Source: an uncultured Eubacteriales bacterium (lineage in GTDB: Bacteria; Bacillota; Clostridia; Peptostreptococcales; Anaerovoracaceae). Taken from it: 62,845 nt of DNA. This document shows positions 1 through 9,773 of this stretch, piece after piece. Each line of letters starts with the position of its first letter. Within the stretch, counting starts at the first letter, position 1. Location of the stretch: NCBI GenBank assembly GCA_902801255.1, contig CADCHO010000009.1:1-62845 (forward strand), written 5' to 3'. The notes beneath the pieces are model-generated. The model did no database searches. It was given only the letters and a program-made list of their open reading frames with translations, and was not told the origin of the DNA. The translations under genes and the position numbers were made by a program.

Positions 1-1
1 C

Positions 2-1078
2 GGCGGATGTAACGCGATCAACCGCATGGTCGACGCCGGACTGCAGGGCGTGACCTTCATTGGTGTGAATACAGACAGACAGGCTCTCTCGAGATGTAAA
101 GCTGAGATCAAGGTACAGCTCGGTGAGAAGATCACAGGAGGCCGTGGTGCCGGAGCTAACCCTGAGGTAGGCCAGAAGGCTGCCGAGGAGAGCATCGACG
201 AGATCATCTCCAACATCCAGGATGCCGACATGGTATTCATTACTGCAGGAATGGGCGGCGGCACAGGTACAGGAGCTGCACCGATCATCGCAAAGGCGTC
301 GATGGACTGCGGAGCTCTTACAGTAGCTGTAGTCACAAAGCCATTCACATTCGAGGGAAAGAAGCGCTGGAACCGTGCCGCAAAGGGCATTCAGTATCTC
401 AGCAACTTCGTTGACTCGCTCGTCGTGATCCCTAACGACAAACTCATCGATTCGAGCGACAAGAACACATCGATGCTCGAGGCGTTCGCAATGGCAGACG
501 ACGTTCTCAGAAAGGGCGTACAGGGCATCTCAGACCTGATCTCCGAGTACGGACTCGTAAACGTCGACTTCGCAGATGTCAGAACGATCATGGAAGGCCG
601 CGGAGTGGCTCACATGGGTGTTGGTACAGGCGAAGGAGAAGACAGGATCGAACAGGCCATCACAAACGCCATCAACAGCCCGCTGCTCGAGACATCGATC
701 TCAGGCGCAAAATCCATCCTGCTCTATGTTACGGGCGGATATGACATGGGAATGCTCGACATCAATACGATCGCCGACAGAGTACAGGGCGAGGCAGATG
801 CAGATGCAAACATCATCTTCGGTGCTACTATCAGCGAGGATATGACAGACAAGATCTCCGTAACCATCATTGCTACGGACTTCGGCAGAGTCACAGAGGG
901 CATGGAAGGCATCACGATCACACCGCAGACTGAGAGAGACACTCTTGCTACAGCAAAGAGGATCACAGTTGACGGTCTCGATGCCGTTGAGGTTGAGCTC
1001 GACAAGCTCTTCGACGACAGCAATTCTGTTGCACCGCGCAGCTCCGATGATTTCGATATACCGGAATTCCTTAAGTAA
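2..1078 (+). CDS. ftsZ: Cell division protein FtsZ (5'-truncated by window edge)
   Basis: Tubulin-like GTPase that polymerises into the cytokinetic ring at midcell. The frame is open from the second base; the residues before the first ATG (position 26) read GGCNAINR, which belongs to the conserved FtsZ core, so that ATG is internal and roughly 20-30 N-terminal residues lie outside the window. Visible signatures are [15 protein letters not shown], the GTP-binding tubulin signature [10 protein letters not shown] near nt 256, and the C-terminal tail DIPEFLK, the conserved docking peptide for membrane anchors such as SepF or FtsA. zapA, encoding an FtsZ-ring stabiliser, follows two genes later. 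Identity is certain; only the start is missing. Confidence 0.97.
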   Translation, partial: GGCNAINRMVDAGLQGVTFIGVNTDRQALSRCKAEIKVQLGEKITGGRGAGANPEVGQKAAEESIDEIISNIQDADMVFITAGMGGGTGTGAAPIIAKASMDCGALTVAVVTKPFTFEGKKRWNRAAKGIQYLSNFVDSLVVIPNDKLIDSSDKNTSMLEAFAMADDVLRKGVQGISDLISEYGLVNVDFADVRTIMEGRGVAHMGVGTGEGEDRIEQAITNAINSPLLETSISGAKSILLYVTGGYDMGMLDINTIADRVQGEADADANIIFGATISEDMTDKISVTIIATDFGRVTEGMEGITITPQTERDTLATAKRITVDGLDAVEVELDKLFDDSNSVAPRSSDDFDIPEFLK

Positions 1079-1108
1079 GCCGGAAGAAATCGATCCGTAC
1101 ACGAGGCT

Positions 1109-1906
1109 ATGCTGATCAGGATAACATCAGGTGACAACAGCAGGATCAGGCTCGTCAGAAAACTCAGTACGCGCAAGGGCCGCAATACTGAGGGACGCTT
1201 TGCAGTCGAAGGCAGGAATCTGGTCGGAGAGGTCCTCGAAAGAGGCCTTGACGTCGACTTCATAATGATCCCTGCAGGAGCAGCCAATGACGCGCCGGAT
1301 TTCATAAAGGATTGCATCAAGTCTCCGGACATGACCGTCTGCGAGATACCTGAGCGCGAATTCGCCGCACTTACTGATGCGGGCGGAGGGATAGGCATGC
1401 TGGCTGTTGTAAAGCAGCAGGCCTGCGGACCGGAGCTCATTGATAGTCTAGATAAAGACGACAACCTGCTGGTGCTCGACCGTATCCAGGATCCGGGCAA
1501 CATGGGCACCCTGATAAGGACCGCGGTCGCAGCCGGCTATAAAGCCATAATCGCGATGAGCGGAACGGTGGATATATACTCACCTAAAGTGCTAAGGGCG
1601 ACGGCGGGCATGATCTTCGAGATCCCGGTAATATATGTGACGGGCGAAGACAAACTCAGAGACATCCTCAGAAAATCGGGCAGACGAATTGCCGTTACTG
1701 CAGTTGACGGAGGTGTGCCTTATTACGGGGAGGATCTCAGCAAGGGCATAGCCCTTATAATAGGCAATGAGGGAAGCGGTGTATCAGACGCCATGATAGA
1801 AATGGCAGACGTGAAGGTGACGCTTCCGATGAAGGGAAGGATCGAATCTTTAAACGCAGCTGTTGCGGCGGCCATACTGATGTATGAGGCCGTCCGGGGC
1901 AGATAA
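1109..1906 (+). CDS. TrmH/SpoU-family RNA 2'-O-methyltransferase
   Basis: 265 residues, normal for two-domain SpoU (SPOUT) enzymes that transfer a methyl group from SAM to ribose 2'-OH in rRNA or tRNA. The N-terminal third is a substrate-binding domain (AVEGRNLVGEVL, about residues 33-44). The C-terminal half has the three SpoU motifs: DRIQDPGNMGTLIRTA (about 130-145), IIGNEGSGVS (about 210-219) and LPMKGRIESLNAAVAAAIL, which form the knotted SAM site. It lies 30 nt after ftsZ and just before zapA, so it is probably co-transcribed. The exact RNA target cannot be read from the sequence; RlmB- or TsnR-like activity are both possible. Confidence 0.9.
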   Translation: MLIRITSGDNSRIRLVRKLSTRKGRNTEGRFAVEGRNLVGEVLERGLDVDFIMIPAGAANDAPDFIKDCIKSPDMTVCEIPEREFAALTDAGGGIGMLAVVKQQACGPELIDSLDKDDNLLVLDRIQDPGNMGTLIRTAVAAGYKAIIAMSGTVDIYSPKVLRATAGMIFEIPVIYVTGEDKLRDILRKSGRRIAVTAVDGGVPYYGEDLSKGIALIIGNEGSGVSDAMIEMADVKVTLPMKGRIESLNAAVAAAILMYEAVRGR

Positions 1907-1932
1907 CTACAATTTTCAATGCGAGGTTAGAA

Positions 1933-2415
1933 ATGGAAAAGAACAGAGCCGATGTAATCATTTGCGGAACCAATTATGTGCTTTCAAGCGAGAAGAGCGA
2001 GGAACGCATCAAGGATATCGCTAAGATGGTGGATGAAGAGCTCAGAGCAGTAAGCAAGGCGCTCAATGTCAATCCTAATTACAAGGCTGCGGTACTGACA
2101 GCACTTAATATCGCAGAGAAGCTCATGGATAATACAGACATGACGCTCAAGCTCCAGACAGAGAACTATCAGCTCGACAACGACGTTAAGCACTACATCC
2201 AGCTGTGGGAGCAGTCCAAGAAGCAGGTCACGGATCTTAAGGACAAGATGTCTTCTGAAGTCGACAGACAGACACAGAACACTGAGGATCAGAAAAAGCT
2301 TCAGGAGAAGCTCGTAGAGATGGAGAATGCTTACTTCGATCTTCAGATGGAAAATGTCAATCTCAGGAACGAGCTTAAATCCATCAAGAGACTGAACAGT
2401 GAAGATGAATTCTAA
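1933..2415 (+). CDS. zapA: Cell division protein ZapA
   Basis: 160-residue ZapA-family protein that bundles FtsZ filaments. The N-terminal globular domain (about residues 1-70; VIICGTNYVLSSEKSEE and the TALNIAEKLM helix) is typical, and the rest is a long charged coiled coil used for dimerisation. It is longer than minimal ZapA (about 90-110 aa) because of this coiled-coil extension. The RBS is GAGGTTAG just upstream of ATG 1933. The 3' end overlaps the start of mutS2, an arrangement common in Clostridia. Proximity to ftsZ supports the call. Confidence 0.85.
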   Translation: MEKNRADVIICGTNYVLSSEKSEERIKDIAKMVDEELRAVSKALNVNPNYKAAVLTALNIAEKLMDNTDMTLKLQTENYQLDNDVKHYIQLWEQSKKQVTDLKDKMSSEVDRQTQNTEDQKKLQEKLVEMENAYFDLQMENVNLRNELKSIKRLNSEDEF

Positions 2416-4816
2416 GATACTGACACTCCTCGAATTCAATAAAATACTTGACCTCCTGCGCGATCTGGCAGGTTCGGGACTCGCTAAGGAACGAATAGTG
2501 CAGCTCGAACCGATGACCAATATGCGCATGGCAAAGGATGCACTAACGGAAACTACTGAAGCGGTTTCCGTTATTGTTCATAAGGGAAGCATTCCGGTCG
2601 GAGAGATCGGAGACATCAGCAGCATCGTTTCGATGGCAAGAAGAGGCAGATGCCTCAGCATGAGAGAGCTGCTGCAGGTGCGCGCGAGCATAGCCTCGTC
2701 GCGTCAGGTAAAGGCTTTCCTTAAGGAAGACATGCCTGAAGGGCTGAAGATCATACCGGAGATCGCGAGTCTTCTGGATCCGGCTGTCAAGCTGGAGAAG
2801 GATATTTACGATGCCATAATCAGCGAAGACGAGATGTCGGATAACGCGTCACCGGTGCTGAAGTCCATAAGACGCGATATGCGAAACAAGAACGACCTTA
2901 TAAAGTCGCGCCTGCAGAAGATGGTAAGCTCATCCTCCGCGAAGTCGCACCTTCAGGACGCCATCGTAACCATGCGTAACGGCAGGTATGTTATACCGGT
3001 CAAGAGAGAGTATATTAGCCTGTTCCCGGGGATGGTGCACGACCAGTCCTCAACGGGAGCCACACTTTTCGTGGAGCCGCAGGCTGTGGTTACTCTCAAC
3101 AACGAGCTGAGGCAGCTGGAACTTGACGAGCAGGCAGAGATCGTAAGGATACTCGAGCTTTTCAGCAGCAGAGTGGGAGAGCACCATCAGAGCCTCCAGA
3201 ATGACCAGAGGCTGATGGCCGAGCTCGACTTCATAAATGCCAAGGGCAGGCTTTCGGTGATGATGGACGGCGCCGAGCCGCAGCTGAATGACGAAAATAT
3301 TATAGACATAAGAACGGGGCGCCATCCGCTGATCCCTGCGGACAAGGTGGTGCCTACAAACATAGAGCTCGGCCGTGACTGGACCACTCTCCTCATAACC
3401 GGGCCTAACACCGGCGGCAAGACGGTAACGCTCAAGACCATCGGGCTTCTGTGCCTGATGGCTCAGAGCGGCCTGCATGTTCCTGCAGATGAAAGGACCA
3501 GCCTGCCGGTGCTTAAGGAAATATTCGCCGACATAGGCGATGAACAGAGCATAGAACAGAGCCTCAGCACTTTCTCGTCTCACATGAAGAACATCATAGA
3601 GATCTTCAGGAACGCGGGAGAGGGAAGCCTGGTGCTTCTCGATGAGCTCGGAGCCGGCACGGATCCGCTTGAAGGTGCCGCGCTCGGAATAGCTGAGCTC
3701 GAGAGACTGAAAGAGGCAGGCGCACTGGTAGCGGCAACGACGCATTACACGGAGCTGAAAAAGTACGCGCTTTCGACTCCGGGAGTCGAGAACGCTTCGA
3801 TGGAATTCAACGTTGAGACTCTTTCGCCGACTTACAAGCTCAGGGTCGGACTTCCGGGCAAATCCAACGCTTTCGAGATTTCCGAAAAGCTCGGTCTTGA
3901 TAAGTCAATTATCGAGCGGGCGGCGGAGCTCATGGGCGAGGAGCAGCTTGAATTCGAAGAGGCTGTAAGCAGGGTCGAGGCCGACCAGGCGGCAGCTGAA
4001 GCCAGGCTGGCAGAGGCCGGCAGAGAAAGAGAAGCTGCGCAGGAGGCCATGAGCGAAGCCGAAAAGGAACTCGCGAAAGCGAGAGCTGAGGCGGCGAAGA
4101 TCGTGGAAGATGCCCGCAAGAAGGCCGGCGTGATGCTGAGGGACGCTCAGGGAACGATTGATGAGATCGCGAGCGAGCTCAGAGACATACAGCATAAAAA
4201 GAAGAACGCCGGATTCAACGAAGGCCATATAGCCGGAGGAGCCGCCGAAAGCCGCAGAAAGCTCAGACAGGCGGAATCCGCTCTCAAGCCTGCGGATGCT
4301 CCTAAGGTGGAGACCATACAGACCGGCAAGATGCCTGATCCTGAAGATCTTAAGATCGGCATGAGGGTCAAGTATACAAAGCTCGATCAGACCGGAGACG
4401 TGGAGAGCCTTCCTGACTCAAGGGGCAACTTCAAAATAAGGCTGGGATCGATACACATGACTGTCAACGTAAAAGACGTCGTGATCGCCGAGTCCGAGCC
4501 GCAGGGCAACAAAGAGAAGAAAAAAGCCAAATACGGCAATATGTCGTTCGGAAAAGCCAAGACAGTAAGCACCGAGATCAACCTCATAGGCATGAACCTC
4601 GACGATGCCACTGACAAAATGAATAAGTACATCGACGATGCCTTCCTGGCGGGGCTCAAGACCGTCAACATCATTCACGGCAGAGGCTCCGGCATCCTGA
4701 GGAAAGGCCTCAGGGCAGAGCTGAGACGCAACAAGCATGTTGAGTCTTATAAATCGGCACCGTATGACCAGGGCGGAGAGGGCAACACCATAGTCACGCT
4801 CGTCGACCGTACATAA
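2405..4816 (+). CDS. mutS2: Endonuclease MutS2 with Smr domain
   Basis: About 803 residues, the usual length for MutS2, an ATPase that in Firmicutes acts in recombination control and in rescue of collided ribosomes. Visible: core/clamp domains (residues about 1-300), Walker A GPNTGGKT near nt 3400, Walker B LVLLDELGAGTD near nt 3630, a long charged coiled coil (about 510-630), a KOW-like region, and a C-terminal Smr domain with LIGMNLDDA and the HGRGSG nuclease motif near nt 4675. I prefer ATG 2405 (MNSKILTLLEFNKIL, like family N termini) over GTG 2399, which adds two residues. It overlaps the end of zapA, implying translational coupling. Confidence 0.95.
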   Translation: MNSKILTLLEFNKILDLLRDLAGSGLAKERIVQLEPMTNMRMAKDALTETTEAVSVIVHKGSIPVGEIGDISSIVSMARRGRCLSMRELLQVRASIASSRQVKAFLKEDMPEGLKIIPEIASLLDPAVKLEKDIYDAIISEDEMSDNASPVLKSIRRDMRNKNDLIKSRLQKMVSSSSAKSHLQDAIVTMRNGRYVIPVKREYISLFPGMVHDQSSTGATLFVEPQAVVTLNNELRQLELDEQAEIVRILELFSSRVGEHHQSLQNDQRLMAELDFINAKGRLSVMMDGAEPQLNDENIIDIRTGRHPLIPADKVVPTNIELGRDWTTLLITGPNTGGKTVTLKTIGLLCLMAQSGLHVPADERTSLPVLKEIFADIGDEQSIEQSLSTFSSHMKNIIEIFRNAGEGSLVLLDELGAGTDPLEGAALGIAELERLKEAGALVAATTHYTELKKYALSTPGVENASMEFNVETLSPTYKLRVGLPGKSNAFEISEKLGLDKSIIERAAELMGEEQLEFEEAVSRVEADQAAAEARLAEAGREREAAQEAMSEAEKELAKARAEAAKIVEDARKKAGVMLRDAQGTIDEIASELRDIQHKKKNAGFNEGHIAGGAAESRRKLRQAESALKPADAPKVETIQTGKMPDPEDLKIGMRVKYTKLDQTGDVESLPDSRGNFKIRLGSIHMTVNVKDVVIAESEPQGNKEKKKAKYGNMSFGKAKTVSTEINLIGMNLDDATDKMNKYIDDAFLAGLKTVNIIHGRGSGILRKGLRAELRRNKHVESYKSAPYDQGGEGNTIVTLVDRT

Positions 4817-4860
4817 CTGCCAATAATCGCCAAAAATAACTAAGAAAAGAGCAAACAGAT

Positions 4861-5391
4861 ATGTTTATAGTGAGCAGGTGCCTCCTTGGATTTGACTGCA
4901 AATACAATGGCGGCAATAACAAAAATGATGATGTCATAGAGTTCTGCAAAACTCATGATTATGTTACAATATGCCCTGAGACAGCCGCAGGATTGCCTGT
5001 GCCGCGCGAACCGGCAGAGATCGTTCCGATAGATGACGAGTACTTCAAGGTACTTGATAAGTCCGGAAACGATCTCACAAGAGCATTCGACGAGGGAGCG
5101 CAGCTTTCCCTGAATTCGGTGCTCGTTGAGCACGGATCGAGAAAGCACGGCACATGCAAGATAGAAGGCGCAATACTCAAGGCAAACAGCCCGTCGTGCG
5201 GATCCGGCGTCATATATGACGGAACGTTCAGCGGCAAACTCACAGGCGGAAACGGCATGTTTACGGACAAGCTGATAGATGCCTGCCTTGAAGAGAGGGC
5301 AAATGCGGCAATAGAAGCTGAAAACAGAGTGTTCGCAGACGACTTCAGGATCTGCGACGAAAATCATTTCATGAAAGTGTTTGGGAAATAA
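4861..5391 (+). CDS. DUF523 / TudS-like [4Fe-4S] protein
   Basis: 176-residue DUF523 protein. The family includes 2-thiouracil desulfurase (TudS), which removes sulfur from thiouracil using a [4Fe-4S] cluster held by three cysteines. Family motifs are present: SRCLLGFDCKYNGGNNKN at residues 4-21 and CPETAAGLPVPREPAEI at about 38-54, with KANSPSCGSG near residues 100-110. Candidate cluster cysteines are in CLLG..C, CPE and SPSCG. It ends 2 nt before the argS start codon, so the two genes are likely co-translated. The substrate here is unknown. Confidence 0.85.
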   Translation: MFIVSRCLLGFDCKYNGGNNKNDDVIEFCKTHDYVTICPETAAGLPVPREPAEIVPIDDEYFKVLDKSGNDLTRAFDEGAQLSLNSVLVEHGSRKHGTCKIEGAILKANSPSCGSGVIYDGTFSGKLTGGNGMFTDKLIDACLEERANAAIEAENRVFADDFRICDENHFMKVFGK

Positions 5392-5393
5392 AA

Positions 5394-7121
5394 ATGGTAG
5401 ATTTCAAAGAACTCATAGCAGATTCAATTTACAGTGAAGAACTCGGACTTACGAATGATGAGATCATGAACATGATCGAGATCCCTGCCGACGAGAAGAT
5501 GGGAGACTATGCTTTCCCATGCTTCAGGCTTGCGAAGGCACTTCGCAAGGCTCCGCAGCTGATCGCTGCGGACATCGCCGCCAAGGCCGGCGATGCTGAA
5601 GCATTCGCCAAGGTCGAGAACGTCAACGCTTACGTTAACTTCTTTATCGACAGAGCATTTTTCGCTGCTGAGGTCATCGAAGAAGTAGACAGGCTCGGCG
5701 CGGATTACGGCAAGTCTGACGGAGGTGCAGGGCGCAAGGTCATCGTCGAGTACTCCTCGCCTAATATCGCTAAGCCGTTCCACATCGGTCACATCAGGAG
5801 CACGGTCATAGGAAACGCGCTCTATAAGCTTTACGATGCAGTAGGCTTTGATGTCGTAAGGATCAACCACCTCGGCGACTACGGCACACAGTTCGGCAAG
5901 ATGATCGTGGCATACCGCAAGTGGGGCAGCGAAGAAGAGCTCGCAAAGGAGCCTATCAAGGCGCTTCTCGGCTACTATACAAAATTCCACGAAGAGGCTA
6001 AGGAGCATCCTGAGCTCGAAGACGAAGCCAGAGAGACATTCGTAAGACTCGAGGCCGGAGAGCCTGCAGAGCTCGAGCTCTGGGAGAAGTTCAGAACGCT
6101 GAGTCTTGAAGAGTTCAACCGCGTATACGACATGCTGGGGATCACGTTCGACTCCTATGCAGGCGAGAGCTTCTACTCGGACAAGATGCCTAGATTCATT
6201 CAGGAGCTCAAGGACAAGGGGCTCCTCATCGAATCCCAGGGCGCACAGATCGTAGATCTCGAGCCATACGGACTCGGAGCGGCAATGATCACAAAATCCG
6301 ACGGTTCCAGTCTCTATGTAACAAGAGACATCGCAGCCGCCGTATATCGCAAGGAGCACTACGATTTCTATAAGTGCATCTATGTAGTTGCGTCGCAGCA
6401 GAATCTCCACTTCAAGCAGTGGAAGAAGGTCCTCCAGCTCATGGGCTATGAGTGGGAGAAGGACTGCATCCACGTCCCGTTCGGACTGGTAAGCCTCTCG
6501 GACGGAGACGACATCAAGATGATGTCGACGCGTGAGGGCAGAGTCGTATTCCTCGAGGACGTTCTTAACACAGCTGTTGCCAAGACAGCGGAGATCATGC
6601 GCGAGAAGGACGCTCAGGGCGTAGACATCGACGAAGTCTCGAAGGAAGTCGGCATCGGAGCCGTTATATTCCAGGAGCTCTCAAACAACAAGATCAAGGA
6701 CTACGTGTTCTCCTGGGACAAGGTCCTCAACTTCGACGGCGAGACCGGTCCGTACGTTCAGTACACGCACGCGAGAGCATCGAGCGTACTCCGCAAGGCA
6801 GAGGAAGCCGGAGTAAACGTGAACGATCTCGGAAGCATAGATACAGCATATCTCGGCAGCGACAGCGCTTACACCCTCGCCAAGCTCATTTACAGAGTGC
6901 CTGAGGTGGTAGTCGAGGCTGCTGAAAAGTATGAGCCGTCCATAGTGACACGCCACCTGGTAGATATAGCACAGTCATTCAATAAGTTCTATCATGATGA
7001 GCACATCCTGGTCGATGATGAGGCCGAAAGGAATACAAAGCTGGCTCTCGTGAAGGCTTCAAAGACAGTCATTGCAAATTGTCTGGGACTGCTGGGCATA
7101 GCAGCGCCGGAAAGGATGTAA
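5394..7121 (+). CDS. argS: Arginyl-tRNA synthetase
   Basis: 575-residue class I synthetase charging tRNA-Arg, cytoplasmic. Visible: N-terminal additional domain (about 1-110), class I HIGH motif in SSPNIAKPFHIGHIRST (about residues 120-137), catalytic Rossmann fold, the KMSKS-equivalent MMSTREGRVV (about residue 378), and a C-terminal DALR anticodon-binding domain ending in GLLGIAAPERM. Replacement of KMSKS by a degenerate MSTR-type loop is normal in ArgRS. The length is typical and there are no disruptions. Confidence 0.97.
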   Translation: MVDFKELIADSIYSEELGLTNDEIMNMIEIPADEKMGDYAFPCFRLAKALRKAPQLIAADIAAKAGDAEAFAKVENVNAYVNFFIDRAFFAAEVIEEVDRLGADYGKSDGGAGRKVIVEYSSPNIAKPFHIGHIRSTVIGNALYKLYDAVGFDVVRINHLGDYGTQFGKMIVAYRKWGSEEELAKEPIKALLGYYTKFHEEAKEHPELEDEARETFVRLEAGEPAELELWEKFRTLSLEEFNRVYDMLGITFDSYAGESFYSDKMPRFIQELKDKGLLIESQGAQIVDLEPYGLGAAMITKSDGSSLYVTRDIAAAVYRKEHYDFYKCIYVVASQQNLHFKQWKKVLQLMGYEWEKDCIHVPFGLVSLSDGDDIKMMSTREGRVVFLEDVLNTAVAKTAEIMREKDAQGVDIDEVSKEVGIGAVIFQELSNNKIKDYVFSWDKVLNFDGETGPYVQYTHARASSVLRKAEEAGVNVNDLGSIDTAYLGSDSAYTLAKLIYRVPEVVVEAAEKYEPSIVTRHLVDIAQSFNKFYHDEHILVDDEAERNTKLALVKASKTVIANCLGLLGIAAPERM

Positions 7122-7197
7122 GCATTTAGGGCTCCTTCGATAGAAGCTTTCCGGTAAAGTATTGGGCATATGGTAAGATCATGCGGGGTATACAGAT

Positions 7198-8718
7198 ATG
7201 AAATTACTGTTAACTACAATCAAAAGCGACTGCAAACAGACCGATCTGGCTCTCAAGTCCATTTACAACGTCGTTGCCGACTCTTCACTGGACGTACAGC
7301 TGAAGACTTTCGGGCGCAACGAGCTGTATATAGACATATTCGAGTGTATCGCGACCGGTCAGTACAACATCGTTTACTTCCACGCTGACAGCTGCAATAT
7401 ACGGCAGCTGTGCCATGTCGCGGATATGGTCAAGAAGGCCATCCCGAGCATAGCAATCATCTTCGGCGGCATGGAGGTGTCGTTCGAGACCCGCTCATTC
7501 ATAAAGAACAACGATTTTGTTGACTACGTCATAAGAGGCGAAGGTGAGAGCGTGCTCTTCAACTTCCTCAAGTCGGTGCTCGATTACGAATTCGATTTTG
7601 AAAACATCGGCGGACTTGCCTACAGGGAGGGCGATCAGGTGGTAGTCAACCCGTATGATGCTCCGGTCGAGATGGAATCACTGCCGTTCCCGTACGAGAG
7701 ATTCGAAGTGGGCAAGGGCACAGTCTATTATGAGTCCATCAGGGGAACATCCGACAGGACCGTATATTCGCAGTTCCTTCCTAACGCAAGAGTCAGAGCA
7801 CTCAGCCTGAGCAGAGTATGCACCGAGCTGAGATACTTCCTTGCCAACGAAGTCGAGCGCGTCGTATTCCTCGACAAATGGTTCAACTTCAACAGCGAGA
7901 GGGCATACAGGATCTTCGAGTACATCATCAACAATGACAACGGCATTACATCGTTCGAGTTCAATATCGACGGAGACATTCTCGATGAGGAAACCATAAG
8001 ACTTCTGTCGGAAGCCAGGGAAGGCCAGATCATCTTCAACATGGATATCGCAAGCACCAACGCAGAGGTGCTCGCAGCATGCGGCAGGGGCGAGAATATC
8101 TACCGCCTCATGTACAACACCACAAAGCTGCTCCAGAGCGGCAAGGTGCGCACGGATATACATATCAAGGCAGGACTTCCGCATGAGACCGAGGCCATGT
8201 TTGCCCGCTCCTTCAACAAGGCATACGGAATGGCAGAGGGCATGCCTGTGCACATAGACAACCTATACATGAGCAAGGGCACCATGCTCAGGGCAAAGGC
8301 ACATGATTTCGGCTACATTTATGCAGCCGATGCTCCTTACGAGGTGATCGCGACGGGCAACATGACTTCAGATGAACTCTTGCGCATAAGAGCCATCGGA
8401 CGTGTTGTCGAAAGCTATATCGGGGACGGAGGCTTCAAAAAGTCGATCCCGAGGATCCTGAACGATACCGGCCTGAAGCCTTACGACCTCTTCAGCAGGC
8501 TGACTTCATACATAACGAAGAACGATCTTGCCGGCAAGACCCGCAAAAAGGAGCACCTGGCACGGATCCTTTACGCATACACGGACGGGCTCTATGCAGA
8601 CCTTGCCGATTCCGTGAAGCACGAGATACTGAAAGACGTCATCTACGCCGACCTCGAGACCATGATAGGCGAAGATGCCATGAAGAAATTCGACAGAAAA
8701 GGCTGGGATTTAGATTGA
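7198..8718 (+). CDS. B12-binding/radical SAM (DUF4080-type) protein lacking the cluster cysteines
   Basis: 506 residues resembling the cobalamin-binding radical SAM proteins with a C-terminal DUF4080 region. The N-terminal 130 residues look like the B12-binding Rossmann domain (MKLLLTTIKSD, IIFGGMEVSF, YVIRGEGESVLF). The radical SAM barrel should begin at YYESIRG (residue 177), where relatives have RGCPFxCxYC. Here it reads RGTSDRTVYS, so the three [4Fe-4S] ligands are Thr184, Thr188 and Ser191. Downstream barrel motifs (VVFLDKWFNFN, HIKAGLPHETE) are kept and the frame is intact, so this looks like a maintained pseudoenzyme rather than a decayed gene. The next gene starts inside its stop codon. 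Role unknown. Confidence 0.8.
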   Translation: MKLLLTTIKSDCKQTDLALKSIYNVVADSSLDVQLKTFGRNELYIDIFECIATGQYNIVYFHADSCNIRQLCHVADMVKKAIPSIAIIFGGMEVSFETRSFIKNNDFVDYVIRGEGESVLFNFLKSVLDYEFDFENIGGLAYREGDQVVVNPYDAPVEMESLPFPYERFEVGKGTVYYESIRGTSDRTVYSQFLPNARVRALSLSRVCTELRYFLANEVERVVFLDKWFNFNSERAYRIFEYIINNDNGITSFEFNIDGDILDEETIRLLSEAREGQIIFNMDIASTNAEVLAACGRGENIYRLMYNTTKLLQSGKVRTDIHIKAGLPHETEAMFARSFNKAYGMAEGMPVHIDNLYMSKGTMLRAKAHDFGYIYAADAPYEVIATGNMTSDELLRIRAIGRVVESYIGDGGFKKSIPRILNDTGLKPYDLFSRLTSYITKNDLAGKTRKKEHLARILYAYTDGLYADLADSVKHEILKDVIYADLETMIGEDAMKKFDRKGWDLD

Positions 8719-9773
8719 GCGAAGTTAAAAACGAAGACAGAATAAGCAAATACCTCTCTCCGCGAATTCAGAATATGATGTTCGCGGAGCTTTCGCCTGA
8801 CTATCTTTCGCGGACGGGCGCCCTTGAGATCCTCTCGGGGATCCCGGTACCGGTGGGCATAGAAGGCAGCGACGCCAAGGGAGAGATCGATCTTAAAAAC
8901 ATCGTGCTCAACATGGGCAGGGTGATAGGAGGCGATCCGTACTTTGTGTTTGCGGAAAAGTATGTGGAATTCATAAAGCATGCGACCGGCGACAACGCTG
9001 CGCCGATGCTTGTGTCCGAAGGCGCTCATTCCGCTGACATGGGTGACTTTGAGGATGCGTGCATACTCCTGAGAGGAGCGCTCCGTCTCGAGCCTAAGTC
9101 GAAAGAGGCTCTTTACCTTTATGCCAGAGTCTGCAAGGAGATTTACGAAGCTGAAGCTCAGGACGGCCTGGGCGACGAGGAAAAGACAGGACTGTTCAAG
9201 GCAGAGTCATCCGAGACCTTTGAGCTCCTCACGATGATCCACCCGGACTTCGCGATGGGCTACTACTTTCTCGGATATGCTTACCTCAACATGGGCCTCT
9301 ATCTTAAGGCAAAGCTTACATGGCAGGACTTCCTGAAGTATTCGGCAGGCAGCGAGATGGAGACCTACGAGATGGACGATGACCTGCTCGCGTCGCTCAG
9401 AGATGAGATATCGGCGCGTGTCGAAGAACTCGAAGAGCCGGTCGAGATCGAGCTGGGCTGCAACAAGATAATGGGCGGTGACTTCGCAGGCGGCAGGGAC
9501 ACACTTGCGCGCTTCAAGGAGGGCAGATACTCCGAGTGGTGGCCGCTATGGTATTACCTCGGCATCGCTGAGTCATCGCTCGCAAACCCTGATGCAGCGA
9601 TCGAAGCATTCAAAAGAGTGCTCAGGCTCTCGCCTAGCAACATCGACGCAATGGATGAACTCGTACACCTCTACGAGGCTGTGGGCGATACCGCCAACGC
9701 TGCCAAGTACAGAAACAAGATCGGTATTATCAACAGAAATCTTGAAGAAGAGAAGTCCGACAACCTATCATGA
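8715..9773 (+). CDS. TPR-repeat protein
   Basis: 352-residue soluble protein with tetratricopeptide-like helical repeats. The clearest are around residues 105-135 (GDFEDACILLRGALRLEPKS), 175-200 (FAMGYYFLGYAYLNMGLYLK) and 285-330 (DAAIEAFKRVLRLSPSN). It has no signal peptide. The start is inferred as TTG 8715 overlapping the upstream TGA; the first usable ATG lies about 20 codons in. The 3' end overlaps the next ATG in an ATGA arrangement. It probably acts as a scaffold for its operon partners, which is inference from context only. Confidence 0.75.
   Translation: MSEVKNEDRISKYLSPRIQNMMFAELSPDYLSRTGALEILSGIPVPVGIEGSDAKGEIDLKNIVLNMGRVIGGDPYFVFAEKYVEFIKHATGDNAAPMLVSEGAHSADMGDFEDACILLRGALRLEPKSKEALYLYARVCKEIYEAEAQDGLGDEEKTGLFKAESSETFELLTMIHPDFAMGYYFLGYAYLNMGLYLKAKLTWQDFLKYSAGSEMETYEMDDDLLASLRDEISARVEELEEPVEIELGCNKIMGGDFAGGRDTLARFKEGRYSEWWPLWYYLGIAESSLANPDAAIEAFKRVLRLSPSNIDAMDELVHLYEAVGDTANAAKYRNKIGIINRNLEEEKSDNLS

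Noticed and set aside
5424-6473. Minus-strand ORF of 349 codons opposite argS
   Set aside because: A shadow of argS codon usage, with no RBS or recognisable domain.
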